From assembly GCA_037501455.1 (NCBI GenBank), contig CM074865.1, positions 34,392,501-34,456,500 of the forward strand: 64,000 nucleotides of DNA, given 5' to 3'. A model generated the notes under the pieces. It saw nothing but the letters and a program-made list of their open reading frames with translations. It ran no database searches and was not told the DNA's origin. This DNA comes from Lantana camara. Its lineage: Eukaryota; Streptophyta; Magnoliopsida; Lamiales; Verbenaceae. The translations under genes and the position numbers were made by a program. This document shows, one piece after another, positions 12,568 through 23,719 of this stretch; position 1 is the first letter of the stretch; each line of letters opens with the position of its first letter.

Positions 12568-14062
12568 CCTTGGGATGTAGCACCCGGAACGCTAGGCGCC
12601 ACATCTCCCGCACTATAGGCTCAATTCACATATGAAACGGCAATCCATACATGAACCGAAACTATAGCGAACGGGAGACAATAAAAAAAAACGACAGCTA
12701 GGCGGGTACCCTCAATTAAAACCAAAACAACTCAGAGCAATAAAGTAGCGGAAGCAAAAGCGTTCAATACATATAGATACCATATTTACATATTTACTTA
12801 TAGGTACCGACAAATCATACTATTACAATATCCATCCAAGTATAATTCAAGATTTACTACAAAATAACAAGTAACAACACAAGTACAAAGTATGAAGGTG
12901 CAGTGCTAGACCCGAATAAAAGACACGAGACCCTAATTCCCGCCTAGCACGAACCTGCAAAAACTGAAAAGTTGAGGTGTCAGTCCAAACAGACTGAGTG
13001 AGGGGTATAAATAAATATATGCGCATTTACATGCAAGTTATAATCTCGGGTAATAATTTTAGAAAATCACAACACCAAAAGTAAGATAAAAAGGTACTAT
13101 CGCCCGAGATTACCACTAATTCAATTTATCAATTAATTCAGTTCAATACAATCAATATGTGGCCCGGCGAGTGAGGGCAATTCTCCAACCTTGCTCCGAC
13201 CGTGTACAATCAATCAAATTGTTAGGTGATTAGGTGATCAAGCAATTATTTACCGTGCACAATTAGCAGTTTCAATGACTCCTTCTTCCTCCGGGTGATG
13301 GTGGGATTGCAAGGCCCCACCATCCAATCAGTCTGGGCAGAGGGTACATGAATCCCTAAGCCCGGAACTCCTTCCTCCCCTAATCTCCTAGGGGGTTCAG
13401 GGGTCATCCCATTTGGTGAGGATAGCACTCGAGTTACCCGTCAGCCCATGCTTTCCCGGTTGGCTCGAGCCACTATCCTCGGGCCCACAGTGCAATTCAA
13501 TACTCGCCCAATACAATCAATTCGTCAATCAATCAATTTTGTCAAATCATTTGAAAGTCATAAAGTTCGCAAACTATAGATATATATATACATTTTGGCC
13601 GAAATAGTCACATAGGGGTTGTAAAGGTTCTATTTATCTAGAAATTAAACCTCACCTTGACAGCCAACCAAAAAGTGTTGGAAAACAGGAATCAGAAAGC
13701 AGCGGAATTTAAAAAAATTTTCCCAACAAAAGGACCTTGAACTCGCAATCGTGTAACCAAATTCGTAGGGATAGAAAACTTACTTTTCTTTTGTTCTTTC
13801 TTGAAGCGTTTCAAGCCACCCAAGAACGCTCTTCTCGCGGCTTGATCCCCTCTCCTTGGTAAAGCTCGAATCTTCAAACTTCTAACTTGAAGCCTCTAGA
13901 GAAAGTCCACCAACTTGATCACAATCTAACTAGTAAGGATGCTAGTTCTCTAGTTAGTGTTTAGGCTTAACCTAGGGTTTAATTTAATCTTGGAGAAAGG
14001 AAGGTGTTCAACACATGAACCAAGAATTGTCAATTAGCTCTAAAGGGGAGCATGAGCTCCCC

Positions 14063-14070
14063 TATATATA
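14063..14070 (-). promoter_or_regulatory. Probable TATA box of the Copia-1 LTR
   Basis: TATATATA is followed on the minus strand by a perfect 7-bp hairpin (GGGGAGC/GCTCCCC, 14045-14062). It lies about 340 bp downstream of the G-box array in element orientation, as expected for a U3 promoter. The same arrangement occurs at 22217-22224 in the other LTR. Confidence 0.6.
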
Positions 14071-14410
14071 GGAAAGGGGAGGGGCGGCCGAAACTAGTCC
14101 CTTTTGGACTAGGATTTGGTTCCTCTCTCTCCTATTACTTGATCATCAAGTATTTTCCAACTTTGACTTTGAATTCTAATTCTAGTCAACTTTTAAGAGA
14201 GCTTAAAAATATCCAAACTATTTTTGGATAATTTTATACTTTATTTATTATAAAATAAATAACTTATTTTATCTAATTAATTAATTCATAATTAATTAAC
14301 TAGATTATTTTTCTCCAAAATTAGACTTTCTTTTTAATTCAAAATTAAACCAAAGTCTATTAAATAATTAACTAATTAATTATTTAATATATATAATATA
14401 TATATATATA

Positions 14411-14482
14411 CACACGTGTGTGACACGTGTCACAGTGACACGTGTCACTCACGTGAGCCACACGTGTGAATTCACACGTGTG
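14411..14482 (-). promoter_or_regulatory. Six palindromic G-boxes in the Copia-1 LTR
   Basis: CACGTG cores occur in six 10-bp palindromes: CACACGTGTG (14411), GACACGTGTC (14422 and 14437), CTCACGTGAG (14448), CACACGTGTG (14459 and 14473). Positions 14458-14483 form one perfect 26-bp palindrome centred on AATT. CACGTG is the G-box/ABRE-type core bound by plant bZIP and bHLH factors, so this is a plausible enhancer. The other LTR carries the same array plus an extra duplicated unit (about 22564-22674). Confidence 0.7.
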
Positions 14483-15628
14483 GAACCCTCTTGGCCCGAT
14501 TAACTCGTTTAATCAATTTCAAGCCTCAACTCATGTAACCAAGTTGTTGTGTGTGACCCTCTAGGTTCTCAATTCAATTAGCAGTGACCCTAATTAATTA
14601 ATTCACTAATTAATTAATCAGTCCACAGATTAAACGACCATAGTCTAGCAACAGGTGTTTAACCCCTAGCTGAATTGGAATGTTCGGATTCGACAGAACC
14701 TTTAAGTCATTGATTCATGTGAGATACAATCCTCCTACTTACTATCTCTCAACCAAGATCTAGGGCAAGGGAATAATCAGAACCCTAATAATCTGGTCTT
14801 AAAGCTAAGTGCATTTCATATCCATTTGATCTCAATCCAAGAAACCCTTTTCTTGATGTCTTGATCTACTGCCTTGGCCAAGGACTCCATATGGCATATG
14901 AATGACTTACACAATAAGAGATCACCTTGCATATGCAAGTGTAGGTCCTTTCTTGATTCTCATTCACTTTCATGAATCACTTGTGCAGCCCCAGCATAAG
15001 CCTTGAATCAGTTGTCTAAGGCGACACCCTTTAAAGCTTATACCTAAGACTACAGAGTTAACTCATAAAGTGACAAGGAACCTCAAGTCTAAGGATCAAT
15101 TAATCACATCAATGACTCGCGAGATATTTCCTAATCTGGAAGTTTCCATTTCCTGAAATAGAAACTTCCTTTCCCATTTAGGAATGTTCTCACACGGGGC
15201 ACCTCAGTGAACTTACTTATTAAAGTAAGCACCCTCATGTATCACGCACGTATCAACTATACACTTTGCACCTCCATGAAACAAGGTGGTCCTTCTTAAG
15301 GGCGTGATCCCACAAGCAAGCCTTAGAGGAGTCAGGTTGACACTCCCACTGTCTGTAGGACTCATCGGCTTGGAGTATTTTACTAATCATGACTCATGTG
15401 ATATAGGGCTCGTTTCATGAACCATTTCACCTAAATGGTAGAGTCCTAAAGTCATCAGGATTAGGGGAGTTCTCATACATGCACAGCTAAAGTAAACGCA
15501 TACCAAACAAGAGCATATAAAGAAGTGTTGCCTCAATTCGTTATTTTATTCAAAGATTGTCTGTGATTACAATAAGGAAAAGCACAAAGCGGATATACAA
15601 TCGGCTTTCTAGGGCACTATTCCTAACA

Positions 15629-15641
15629 ATCTCCCACTTGC
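15629..15641 (-). other. Polypurine tract of Copia-1
   Basis: GCAAGTGGGAGAT on the minus strand lies directly before the LTR start TGTTAGG. The same tract is kept in the decayed Copia D at 41567-41579. Confidence 0.8.
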
Positions 15642-15644
15642 CCG

Positions 15645-17220
15645 TCAAAGCCATTCTAAAGCTACTCTAAGTCCCATCTTCTGAAGATGACCTTGGAAAG
15701 CTTCTCGACTAAGGGGTTTAGTAAGTGGATCTGCCACGTTCTCTTCTGATGTGACCCTCTCAATTTGCACATCTCCTCTTTTGATAATATCACGGATTAG
15801 GTGATACTTCCTCATAATGTGCTTGGTCCGTTAGTGAGATCTTGGTTCTCTTGCTTGAGCAACCGCCCCAGTGTTGTCACAAAACACAGTAATGGGGTCT
15901 TTCATGCTGGGAACAACCTTCAACTCTTGAATGAAGTTTCTAATCCAAACACCTTCCTTAGCTGCATCATTTGCAGCTAAGTATTCGGCCTCAGTGGTCG
16001 AATCTGCAGTGGTTGTTTGCTTGGAACTCTTCCAACTCACTGCTCCGCCGTTTAGGCAGAAAATGTATCCTGACATTGACTTAAAATCATCTAAGTCAGA
16101 TGCAAAGCTTGCATCGCAGTATCCTTCGACAGTAAGATCTTTCTGACCTCCGTAAACTAAGAATAAATCTTTAGTACTTTTCAAGTACTTAAGAATATTC
16201 TTCACGGCAGCCCAGTGACCATCTCCAGGGTCAGATTGGAAACGACTCGTCACACTAAGTGCATAAGCCACATCCGGTCGAGTACATAACATTGCATACA
16301 TTATGCTACCTATTGCTGATGCATAAGGTGTATGAGTCATTCTCTCCTTCTCAAGGTTGGTCTTAGGACACATCTTCTTTGAAAGACATGTTCCTACACT
16401 CATAGGAAGGTTCTTAACCTTCGCTGACTCCATATTGAATCTCTTCAATACTTTGTCAATGTACATCGACTGTGATAGTCCTATTAACCTTCTAGATCTA
16501 TCTCTATAGATTTTAATTCCAAGGATATAGGACGCATCACCAAGATCTTTCATCTCGAATTGGTTCGATAACCATAACTTAGTCACTTTCATGTCATCCT
16601 TCGAATTCCCAATAAGAAGGATGTCATCAACATAAAGTACTAAGAATTGCACTGAGGTCTCCAATTCCTTTCTATACACACATGATTCATTCGAAATTTG
16701 GATGAAGCCAAACGCTTTGACCGATTCATCAAATCGAATGTTCCAATTCCTAGAAGCCTGTTTCAATCCATAGATTGATCTTTGGAGTTTGCAAACCTTT
16801 TGCTCACTCCCACTGAATGTGAAACCTATGGGTTGCTCCATATAAATGTCTTTGTCAATGTCACCATTGAGAAAGGCAGTTTTCACATCCATTTGCCATA
16901 TCTCATAGTCATAATATGCAGCAATGGCAAGCATGATCCGAATAGACTTTTGCATTGCAACTGGTGAAAAGGTTTCGTCAAAGTCCACGCCGGGTCTTTG
17001 AGTGAATCCTTTTGCAACCAGTCTTGCTTTGTAGGCTGCAATGCTTCCATCAACTCCAAGCTTTCTCTTAAAGATCCATTTGCAACCTATGGGTTTGACC
17101 CCATCAGGCAAATCTACCAAGGTCCAAACTTGGTTGGAGTTCATGGAATCCATTTCGGATTTCATGGCTTCTATCCACTGTTCAGAGTCAGAATCTGAAA
17201 GTGCCTCCTCATATGTTAAA
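15645..17220 (-). pseudogene. pol: Copia-1 pol, reverse transcriptase and RNase H part
   Basis: This is the C-terminal half of the copia polyprotein. It reads LTYEEALSDSDSEQW, then the RT domain (GCKWIFKRKLGVDGS, DVKTAFLNGDI, catalytic YVDDILLIGN), then RNase H (GYCDASFASD, ADSTTEAEYLAANDAAKE, DNTGAVAQAREPRSH). It is out of frame with the upstream half because of one extra A in the run at 17218-17221. A TAA at 15831-15833 replaces the Gln codon expected from Copia D (RSHQRTKH). Homology continues past it (RTKHIMRKYHLIRDIIKRGD) to a natural stop at 15645-15647 beside the polypurine tract. Both lesions are single-base events. Confidence 0.93.
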
Positions 17221-19566
17221 AGGATCATTATCCTTTTGAGAGATTTCATGGAAGAATCCATACCATCTCTCCGGCTGTCTAGGAGTACGTTCAGAACGCC
17301 TTAGAGGAGGATTTTCGTGTGTATCGAAATTCGTGATTGGTTGTGGTTGATCAGAGTGGGACGTTTCTTCAGTGGGTGGTGTGGGGTCATTTTGTACTTC
17401 TTCTAATTCTATGATCTTGCCCTTCTTTTCTTTAAGGAACGGTTCCTCAAGAAAAGTGGCATTTCTAGAAACAAACACCTTTTGTTCAGATTGATCATAG
17501 AAGTAGTATCCTATGGATTCCTTAGGATAACCTACAAAGTAGCATAAGTTAGAACGAGATTCTAATTTATCTCCCACTGTCCTCTTCACGTAAGCAGGAC
17601 AACCCCAAATTCTTAAGTAAGAATAACTAGGGATTTTACCATGCCACATTTCATAGGGCGTCTTGGGGACTGACTTAGAGGGAACAAGATTCAGAATCTT
17701 TGCTGCACTTTCTAGGGCATAACCCCAGAAGGAAGGTGGTAAGTCAGTAAAACTCATCATGGAACGAACCATATTAAGTAGGGTTCGATTCCTTCTCTCA
17801 GAAACTCCATTAAGCTGAGGAGTTCCCTGAGGAGTCCACTGAGAGATAATCCCATTATCTTTGAGATGATTAAGGAATTCTTCACTAAGATATTCGCCTC
17901 CTCGATCAGATCGAAGTGCTTTGATCTTGTGACCAGTTTGGTTCTCAACCTCCTTTTGAAATTCTAAGAATTTCTCAAAAGCTTCAGATTTATACTTCAT
18001 TAAGTATACATAACCATACCGACTAAAGTCATCAGTAAAGGTTATGAAATACTGATGATTGCTTATAGTGCTTACACTAAGCGGTCCACAAACATCAGTA
18101 TGGATCAAATCCAGAACCTTAGTGGCACGTTCCACAGTTCCTTTAAAAGGAACTTTGGACATCTTTCCTTTGAGACAGGATTCGCAAGAAGTTAACTCTT
18201 TGAGATCATTTTCAGAGAATGATCCTAAAGTGTTTATCTTGGTAATTCTGTTCTTGGAAATGTGTCCTAATCTAGCGTGCCATAAGGGAGCTGAAACTTT
18301 GTCATCTCTCTTACGCTTTGTTTCTCGTTGTATATTCATAATATTGATATTTTGAGTTAGGTAAAGTCCATTACTTAGAGTACCGATATGAACGGAAGAG
18401 TTGTTCCGTTTGATAAAGTATTTACCATTCTTAATATAAGTTTCATAACCTTCACAATCTAATATTGGAACTGAAATTATATTACGAATAATGTTCGGTA
18501 CATAAAGGACTTTGTTTAATACTAACTCAAAACTACCTAAATCTAATCTAATTGTGCCTAAAGCTCGAGCTTCAACGTTTGAGCCATCGCCGATCTTCAA
18601 GACACATTCTCCTTCTTTGAGTTGTTGGACTTCACTTAGCATCTGTACATCATTACAGATATGAGTCCCACAACCGGTATCAAGTACCCAAGAACTAGAA
18701 TTAATAGAAAGATTTACTTCAACGAGAAAGATACCTTTCTTTAGAGTAGCCTTGTACTCTGGGCAGTTTCTCCTCCAATGTCCCGCTTTGCCACAATGGA
18801 AGCAAACATCCTCTTTCTGATCACGCTTCTTCTTTTGGGCCTTCCCCTTCGAAATGCCACCAGTGGGCCTAAGGGGTTTCTTCTTCTTCTTTTGGGCTTT
18901 CTTGCCCTTACCTTTAGAAGGCCCTGAAGAGGAAGATGGAGCATTCACCATCAAAACCTTATTGTCCTTCTTGATCGTGCTTTCAGCAGTCACAAGCTGA
19001 CTAATCAGCTCAGCTACAGTAGCACCAGCATGATTCATGTTGAAGTTAAGGACAAATGGGTTGAATGATGGTGGGAGCGAAGCTAGCAACAAATCCACTG
19101 AAAGCTCATCTTTCAGTGGCATGTCCATGGAAGCAAGTTTCTCAGTAAGGGCAAGAAACTTGAGTCCATATTCATGGACACTTGAACCTTCCCTCATTCT
19201 CAAGTGGAATAATTCCTTTGAAGTGTTATACCTTGTAACACGTTCATGAGGGCGGTAAAGTTGCTCTAAGTGGTCGTAAATCTCCCAAGCAAATTCCATG
19301 GCCTCATGTTGTCTTTGCAAGTCCGGAGACATGTTAGCCAACATAAGACAACGGGCTTGGAGATTATCATCCTTCCACTTCTGAATCGCATCCCGCTCAG
19401 CCCGAGTGGGAGCCTCCCCTTCGGGACTAGGCTCCCCTTCGAAGAGAACATAAGTTCTCTTCTCAGAATCTAAAATGATTTTTAGATTCCTCAGCCAATC
19501 AGAATAGTTGGGACCAGTCAACTTGTTTGACTCGAGGATCGATACAAGAGGGTTTTTGGTTGCCAT
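17209..19566 (-). pseudogene. gag-pol: Copia-1 gag, protease, integrase part (first 785 codons)
   Basis: The frame opens at ATG 19566 (MATKNPLVSILESNKLTG), shared with copies D and E. Domains in order: copia Gag (about 1-200); Lys-rich linker; zinc knuckle CFHCGKAGHWRRNC (255-268); protease WVLDTGCGTHIC (DTG at about 296); GAG-pre-integrase LWHARLGH ... CESCLKGKM; integrase core (DLIHTDVCGPL, SDRGGEYLSEEF, NGVSERRNRTLLNMVRSMM). The frame ends prematurely at DNDPFNI because of a one-base insertion at 17218-17221, where homologous copy D reads DNDPLTYEKAL. Everything upstream of that point appears functional, so Gag, protease and integrase could still be made. Confidence 0.94.
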
Positions 19567-19773
19567 TTCAAAACACGTAGAGAATCACAGAATCTACGAC
19601 CTAAATGGTGAAACAGAGAACTAGTGAGCATGCTGAATTATAACGATATACAAAAGATAAGGTCTTTAATCTATTGTAGCTCCCACTGTTTTTCAAAGAT
19701 CTATAATTCCCAAAGATCTAAGAGGAACACGTTTCCCAATGGGTACTAAGATCCTAGGCATTTTACCTTGAAC

Positions 19774-20100
19774 CCACGACTCGCGGACATTCTAAGTAAG
19801 AACCCTAGGTAGGTACAACTTACCAATTCTAACACCTTTAGAACTCTTAGTAATTGTTTTTGCATCACCTATCTTTCAATATGGACCCACGACTCGTGCG
19901 ACATCCATATCTACTTAGGCGTTAAGCTAGACCCATCAATCATAAGATCATGACCAAAACTTAGTTTGAACGACCCACGACTCGCGGACATCGCCCTTGC
20001 TAAAATCGATCATGAAATATTGATCATTTAAAATGATTAATTAGGTAACTAAGAACTAATAAGCTCCACTAGCTATCCCACGACTCGCGGACAATAACTA
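19774..20100 (-). repeat. Four spaced CCACGACTCGCGG-type motifs in the Copia leader
   Basis: Copies lie at 19774-19786, 19888-19898 (as CACGACTCGTG), 19975-19987 and 20088-20100, spaced about 114, 87 and 113 bp. On the element's strand each can form a five-pair stem with loop AGT; one pair is G.U in the CCGCGAGTCGTGG form. Copy E keeps similar motifs in its leader. Confidence 0.6.
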
Positions 20101-21269
20101 GCTTTACTTACTAAACTTAAAACCTATTGATGGAATGCTAGGAATTTAATTCAAAACTTGCATCTCGAATTAAACACCTATTTGTTCGAAATTAGCTTAA
20201 TATTTAATGGGAATTTTCGAATCAACCGGAGAGTTGTCCGGTTCGACCTCACCAACATATATGTTATCCAATTTTATTAGTCTTGATTAATGCAAGTACA
20301 CTTAAATGCATTTCAAACAAGCACATAAACAGATAACATGTCCTAGCATGATACTAACATGTAATGATCATGGGTTCTACCTATCTTATGCGTGATATGT
20401 GGGAGCCACTCCACAATCACAAGTTCTAACATACATGCCACATAAACAGTTTAAATCACATAAGGGAAAGCGGTAACAAAATACGAGCCCTATCTCTATT
20501 ACATTTAACAATTGAGATTCCCCTCCCTAACATTTTGAGGGGTCTTCACTTATGGCCTCCTTGTTACTTGAATGTGGTCCATCTTACTCCATGGGTGCAT
20601 TGTCTCCAAAATGAAAATAAAACCTCACCACCTATCTCTACTCTCAAATTACAATAAAAAGAAAAAGACATAAAGTAATAAGGCTCAATCTTCATATTGG
20701 CCTTAGACAATTACACGGGGCATACCCCGACCTCAAAAACAGTAATATGGAAAGCCACATAATAAATCACATAACAGTACGCACATAAGTGAGGCTCCAA
20801 CCTCAATTGAAAAACGCAACTATAGGGCTCCAACCCCAATTTAAACCATCCATGTGCATAAATTAAAACCATACATAGATCTAAACCCATGATCACCTAA
20901 CATGCTTTTGCAAGAATTTAAATTTAACCAATAAATTAAAATTCTCGCTTTAAGCTCTAATAGCTTAAAACACGACTTGATGCGAGTCTTATTTATAAAA
21001 GTTTTCAATAAATCCCAATTTACCAAAACAAATAAAATTCCAATTAATTTCTGAAAATTAATGATTTTATCAAAGATGTATTTTCCCAAAATATAAACCG
21101 CTTCAATTTCTCAAAAATCCCAATTTTAAGTTTTATTTAAAATTAAAAATAAATATTCACAAATAAAATTTTTAAAATTAAAATAAAAAATTGGGACTGG
21201 ATTGCACGAAACACGAAAAGGCCGGATCGCGAAAACGGGACCCGTACGTTGAGAAGACCGCACGCACGA

Positions 21270-21527
21270 CTCGCGCGCGCTGCGCGCGCACGCTGCGCGC
21301 TGTTGCGCGCGGCTTTCCCGCAAGCATGCGGGCGGGGTGGGCGGCCAGTCTCGGCCGCCCTGGGCGGGCGCGCCTAGGCGCGCCCGGAAGGCTCCCGCAC
21401 AGGCGTGCGGGAGGTGCTGGGCTACCGGCCGGTCTGTCCCGGCCAGGCCTGGACGGTGACGGGAGGGCCTCCCGCACGGTTGCGGGAGGGTGGCGCGCGA
21501 AGCCCGCGCGCGCGACTCCTTCGCGCG
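21270..21527 (-). repeat. GC-rich tandem hairpin block in the Copia-1 leader
   Basis: Consecutive perfect or near-perfect inverted repeats: 21273-21288, 21295-21310 (GCGCGC/GCGCGC), 21317-21332 (CCCGCA/TGCGGG), 21339-21360 (GGGCGGCC/GGCCGCCC), 21366-21385 (GGGCGCG/CGCGCCC), 21392-21413 (CTCCCGCAC/GTGCGGGAG), 21427-21444 (GGCCGG/CCGGCC), 21468-21489 (CCTCCCGCA/TGCGGGAGG), 21493-21511 and 21509-21527. Most loops are 4-6 bases and stems differ from one to the next. Confidence 0.75.
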
Positions 21528-21815
21528 CGGGGTTTCGCGTGTTCATCGCGATCCGGGCTTTTGTTTCGTGTTTTCGTTCAAAAGCAAAACCAATCCAAGA
21601 AATCCAAAAACAGTTTATACAGTTTCAAATCTAAAATTGTTTTTCAAAAAATTAAATTTCATAAAACCAATTTTCAGAAACTTTCAGGAAAAAAAAATAC
21701 AGTTTCGTAATTCAGGCTTTCTAAAACAATTACAAATACTCAATCGCATCAAGCCTAAGAATTTCTACCAAATTCAGAATAATTGAGACGAATCAGAAAC
21801 ACGATTAACGAGGTG

Positions 21816-21827
21816 GCTCTGATACCA
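21816..21827 (-). other. Primer-binding site of Copia-1
   Basis: TGGTATCAGAGC on the minus strand, two bases inside the 5' LTR end, complementary to initiator tRNA-Met. Confidence 0.93.
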
Positions 21828-21829
21828 CT

Positions 21830-23719
21830 TGTTGGAAAACAGGAATCAGAAAGCAGCGGAATTTAAAAAAATTTTCCCAACAAAAGGACCTTGAACTCGC
21901 AATCGTGTAACCAAATTCGTAGGGATAGAAAACTTACTTTTCTTTTGTTCTTTCTTGAAGCGTTTCAAGCCACCCAAGAACGCTCTTCTCGCGGCTTGAT
22001 CCCCTCTCCTTGGTAAAGCTCGAATCTTCAAACTTCTAACTTGAAGCCTCTAGAGAAAGTCCACCAACTTGATCACAATCTAACTAGTAAGGATGCTAGT
22101 TCTCTAGTTAGTGTTTAGGCTTAACCTAGGGTTTAATTTAATCTTGGAGAAAGGAAGGTGTTCAACACATGAACCAAGAATTGTCAATTAGCTCTAAAGG
22201 GGAGCATGAGCTCCCCTATATATAGGAAAGGGAGGGGCGGCCGAAACTAGTCCCTTTTGGACTAGGATTTGGTTCCTCTCTCTCCTATTACTTGATCATC
22301 AAGTATTTTCCAACTTTGACTTTGAATTCTAATTCTAGTCAACTTTTAAGAGAGCTTAAAAATATCCAAACTATTTTTGGATAATTTTATACTTTATTTA
22401 TTATAAAATAAATAACTTATTTTATCTAATTAATTAATTCATAATTAATTAACTAGATTATTTTTCTCCAAAATTAGACTTTCTTTTTAATTCAAAATTA
22501 AACCAAAGTCTATTAAATAATTAACTAATTAATTATTTAATATATATAATATATATATATATACACACGTGAGTGACACGTGTCAATATATATATATATA
22601 CACACGTGTGTGACACGTGTCACAGTGACACGTGTCACTCACGTGAGCCACACGTGTGAATTCACACGTGTGGAACCCTCTTGGCCCGATTAACTCGTTT
22701 AATCAATTTCAAGCCTCAACTCATGTAACCAAGTTGTTGTGTGTGACCCTCTAGGTTCTCAATTCAATTAGCAGTGACCCTAATTAATTAATTCACTAAT
22801 TAATTAATCAGTCCACAGATTAAACGACCATAGTCTAGCAACAGGTGTTTAACCCCTAGCTGAATTGGAATGTTCGGATTCGACAGAACCTTTAAGTCAT
22901 TGATTCATGTGAGATACAATCCTCCTACTTACTATCTCTCAACCAAGATCTAGGGCAAGGGAATAATCAGAACCCTAATAATCTGGTCTTAAAGCTAAGT
23001 GCATTTCATATCCATTTGATCTCAATCCAAGAAACCCTTTTCTTGATGTCTTGATCTACTTCATGAATCACTTGTGCAGCCCCAGCATAAGCCTTGAATC
23101 AGTTGTCTAAGGCGACACCCTTTAAAGCTTATACCTAAGACTACAGAGTTAACTCATAAAGTGACAAGGAACCTCAAGTCTAAGGATCAATTAATCACAT
23201 CAATGACTCGCGAGATATTTCCTAATCTGGAAGTTTCCATTTCCTGAAATAGAAACTTCCTTTCCCATTTAGGAATGTTCTCACACGGGGCACCTCAGTG
23301 AACTTACTTATTAAAGTAAGCACCCTCATGTATCACGCACGTATCAACTATACACTTTGCACCTCCATGAAACAAGGTGGTCCTTCTTAAGGGCGTGATC
23401 CCACAAGCAAGCCTTAGAGGAGTCAGGTTGACACTCCCACTGTCTGTAGGACTCATCGGCTTGGAGTATTTTACTAATCATGACTCATGTGATATAGGGC
23501 TCGTTTCATGAACCATTTCACCTAAATGGTAGAGTCCTAAAGTCATCAGGATTAGGGGAGTTCTCATACATGCACAGCTAAAGTAAACGCATACCAAACA
23601 AGAGCATATAAAGAAGTGTTGCCTCAATTCGTTATTTTATTCAAAGATTGTCTGTGATTACAATAAGGAAAAGCACAAAGCGGATATACAATCGGCTTTC
23701 TAGGGCACTATTCCTAACA
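21830..23719 (-). repeat. 5' LTR of Copia-1
   Basis: 1890 bp. It differs from the 3' LTR by a 99-bp deletion at 23060/23061 (the ACTT at the junction is a microhomology) and by a duplication of about 37 bp in the G-box/TA region (about 22564-22602). Otherwise it looks identical by eye. Confidence 0.94.

Larger units (their letters stand above)
13676..15628 (-). repeat. 3' LTR of Copia-1
   Basis: Plus strand runs TGTTGGAAAACAGG to ATTCCTAACA, 1953 bp. It contains the G-box array (14411-14482) and a TATA box. It retains 99 bp (14871-14969) that are missing from the 5' LTR. Confidence 0.95.
19567..21829 (-). other. Copia-1 leader between PBS and gag
   Basis: About 2.26 kb carry no gene with family features. 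The gag-proximal half has four copies of CCACGACTCGCGG or CACGACTCGTG (19774, 19888, 19975, 20088). The PBS-proximal part has an extremely GC-rich hairpin block (21240-21540) in otherwise AT-rich DNA. Apparent frames across the GC block exist on both strands and look like by-products of base composition. The gag-proximal part is shared with copies D and E. Confidence 0.85.
13676..23719 (-). mobile_element. Full-length Ty1/copia element Copia-1
   Basis: This 10.0-kb element has LTRs at 13676-15628 and 21830-23719, TSD AAAAG (13671-13675 and 23720-23724), a PBS, a polypurine tract and a gag-pol in copia order (integrase before RT). It sits inside the 5' LTR of A, and A's other LTR preserves the empty site. 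Apart from two large indels and a 1-base indel the LTRs look essentially identical by eye, so it is very recent, as nesting requires. A one-base frameshift and one nonsense codon disable the polyprotein. I cannot assign a copia lineage with confidence. Confidence 0.96.

Noticed and set aside
21178..21710. Several overlapping frames of 98-147 codons across the GC-rich Copia-1 leader.
   Set aside because: Arg/Pro/Ala-rich translations on both strands arise from the GC-rich hairpins; none has family features or a sensible start.
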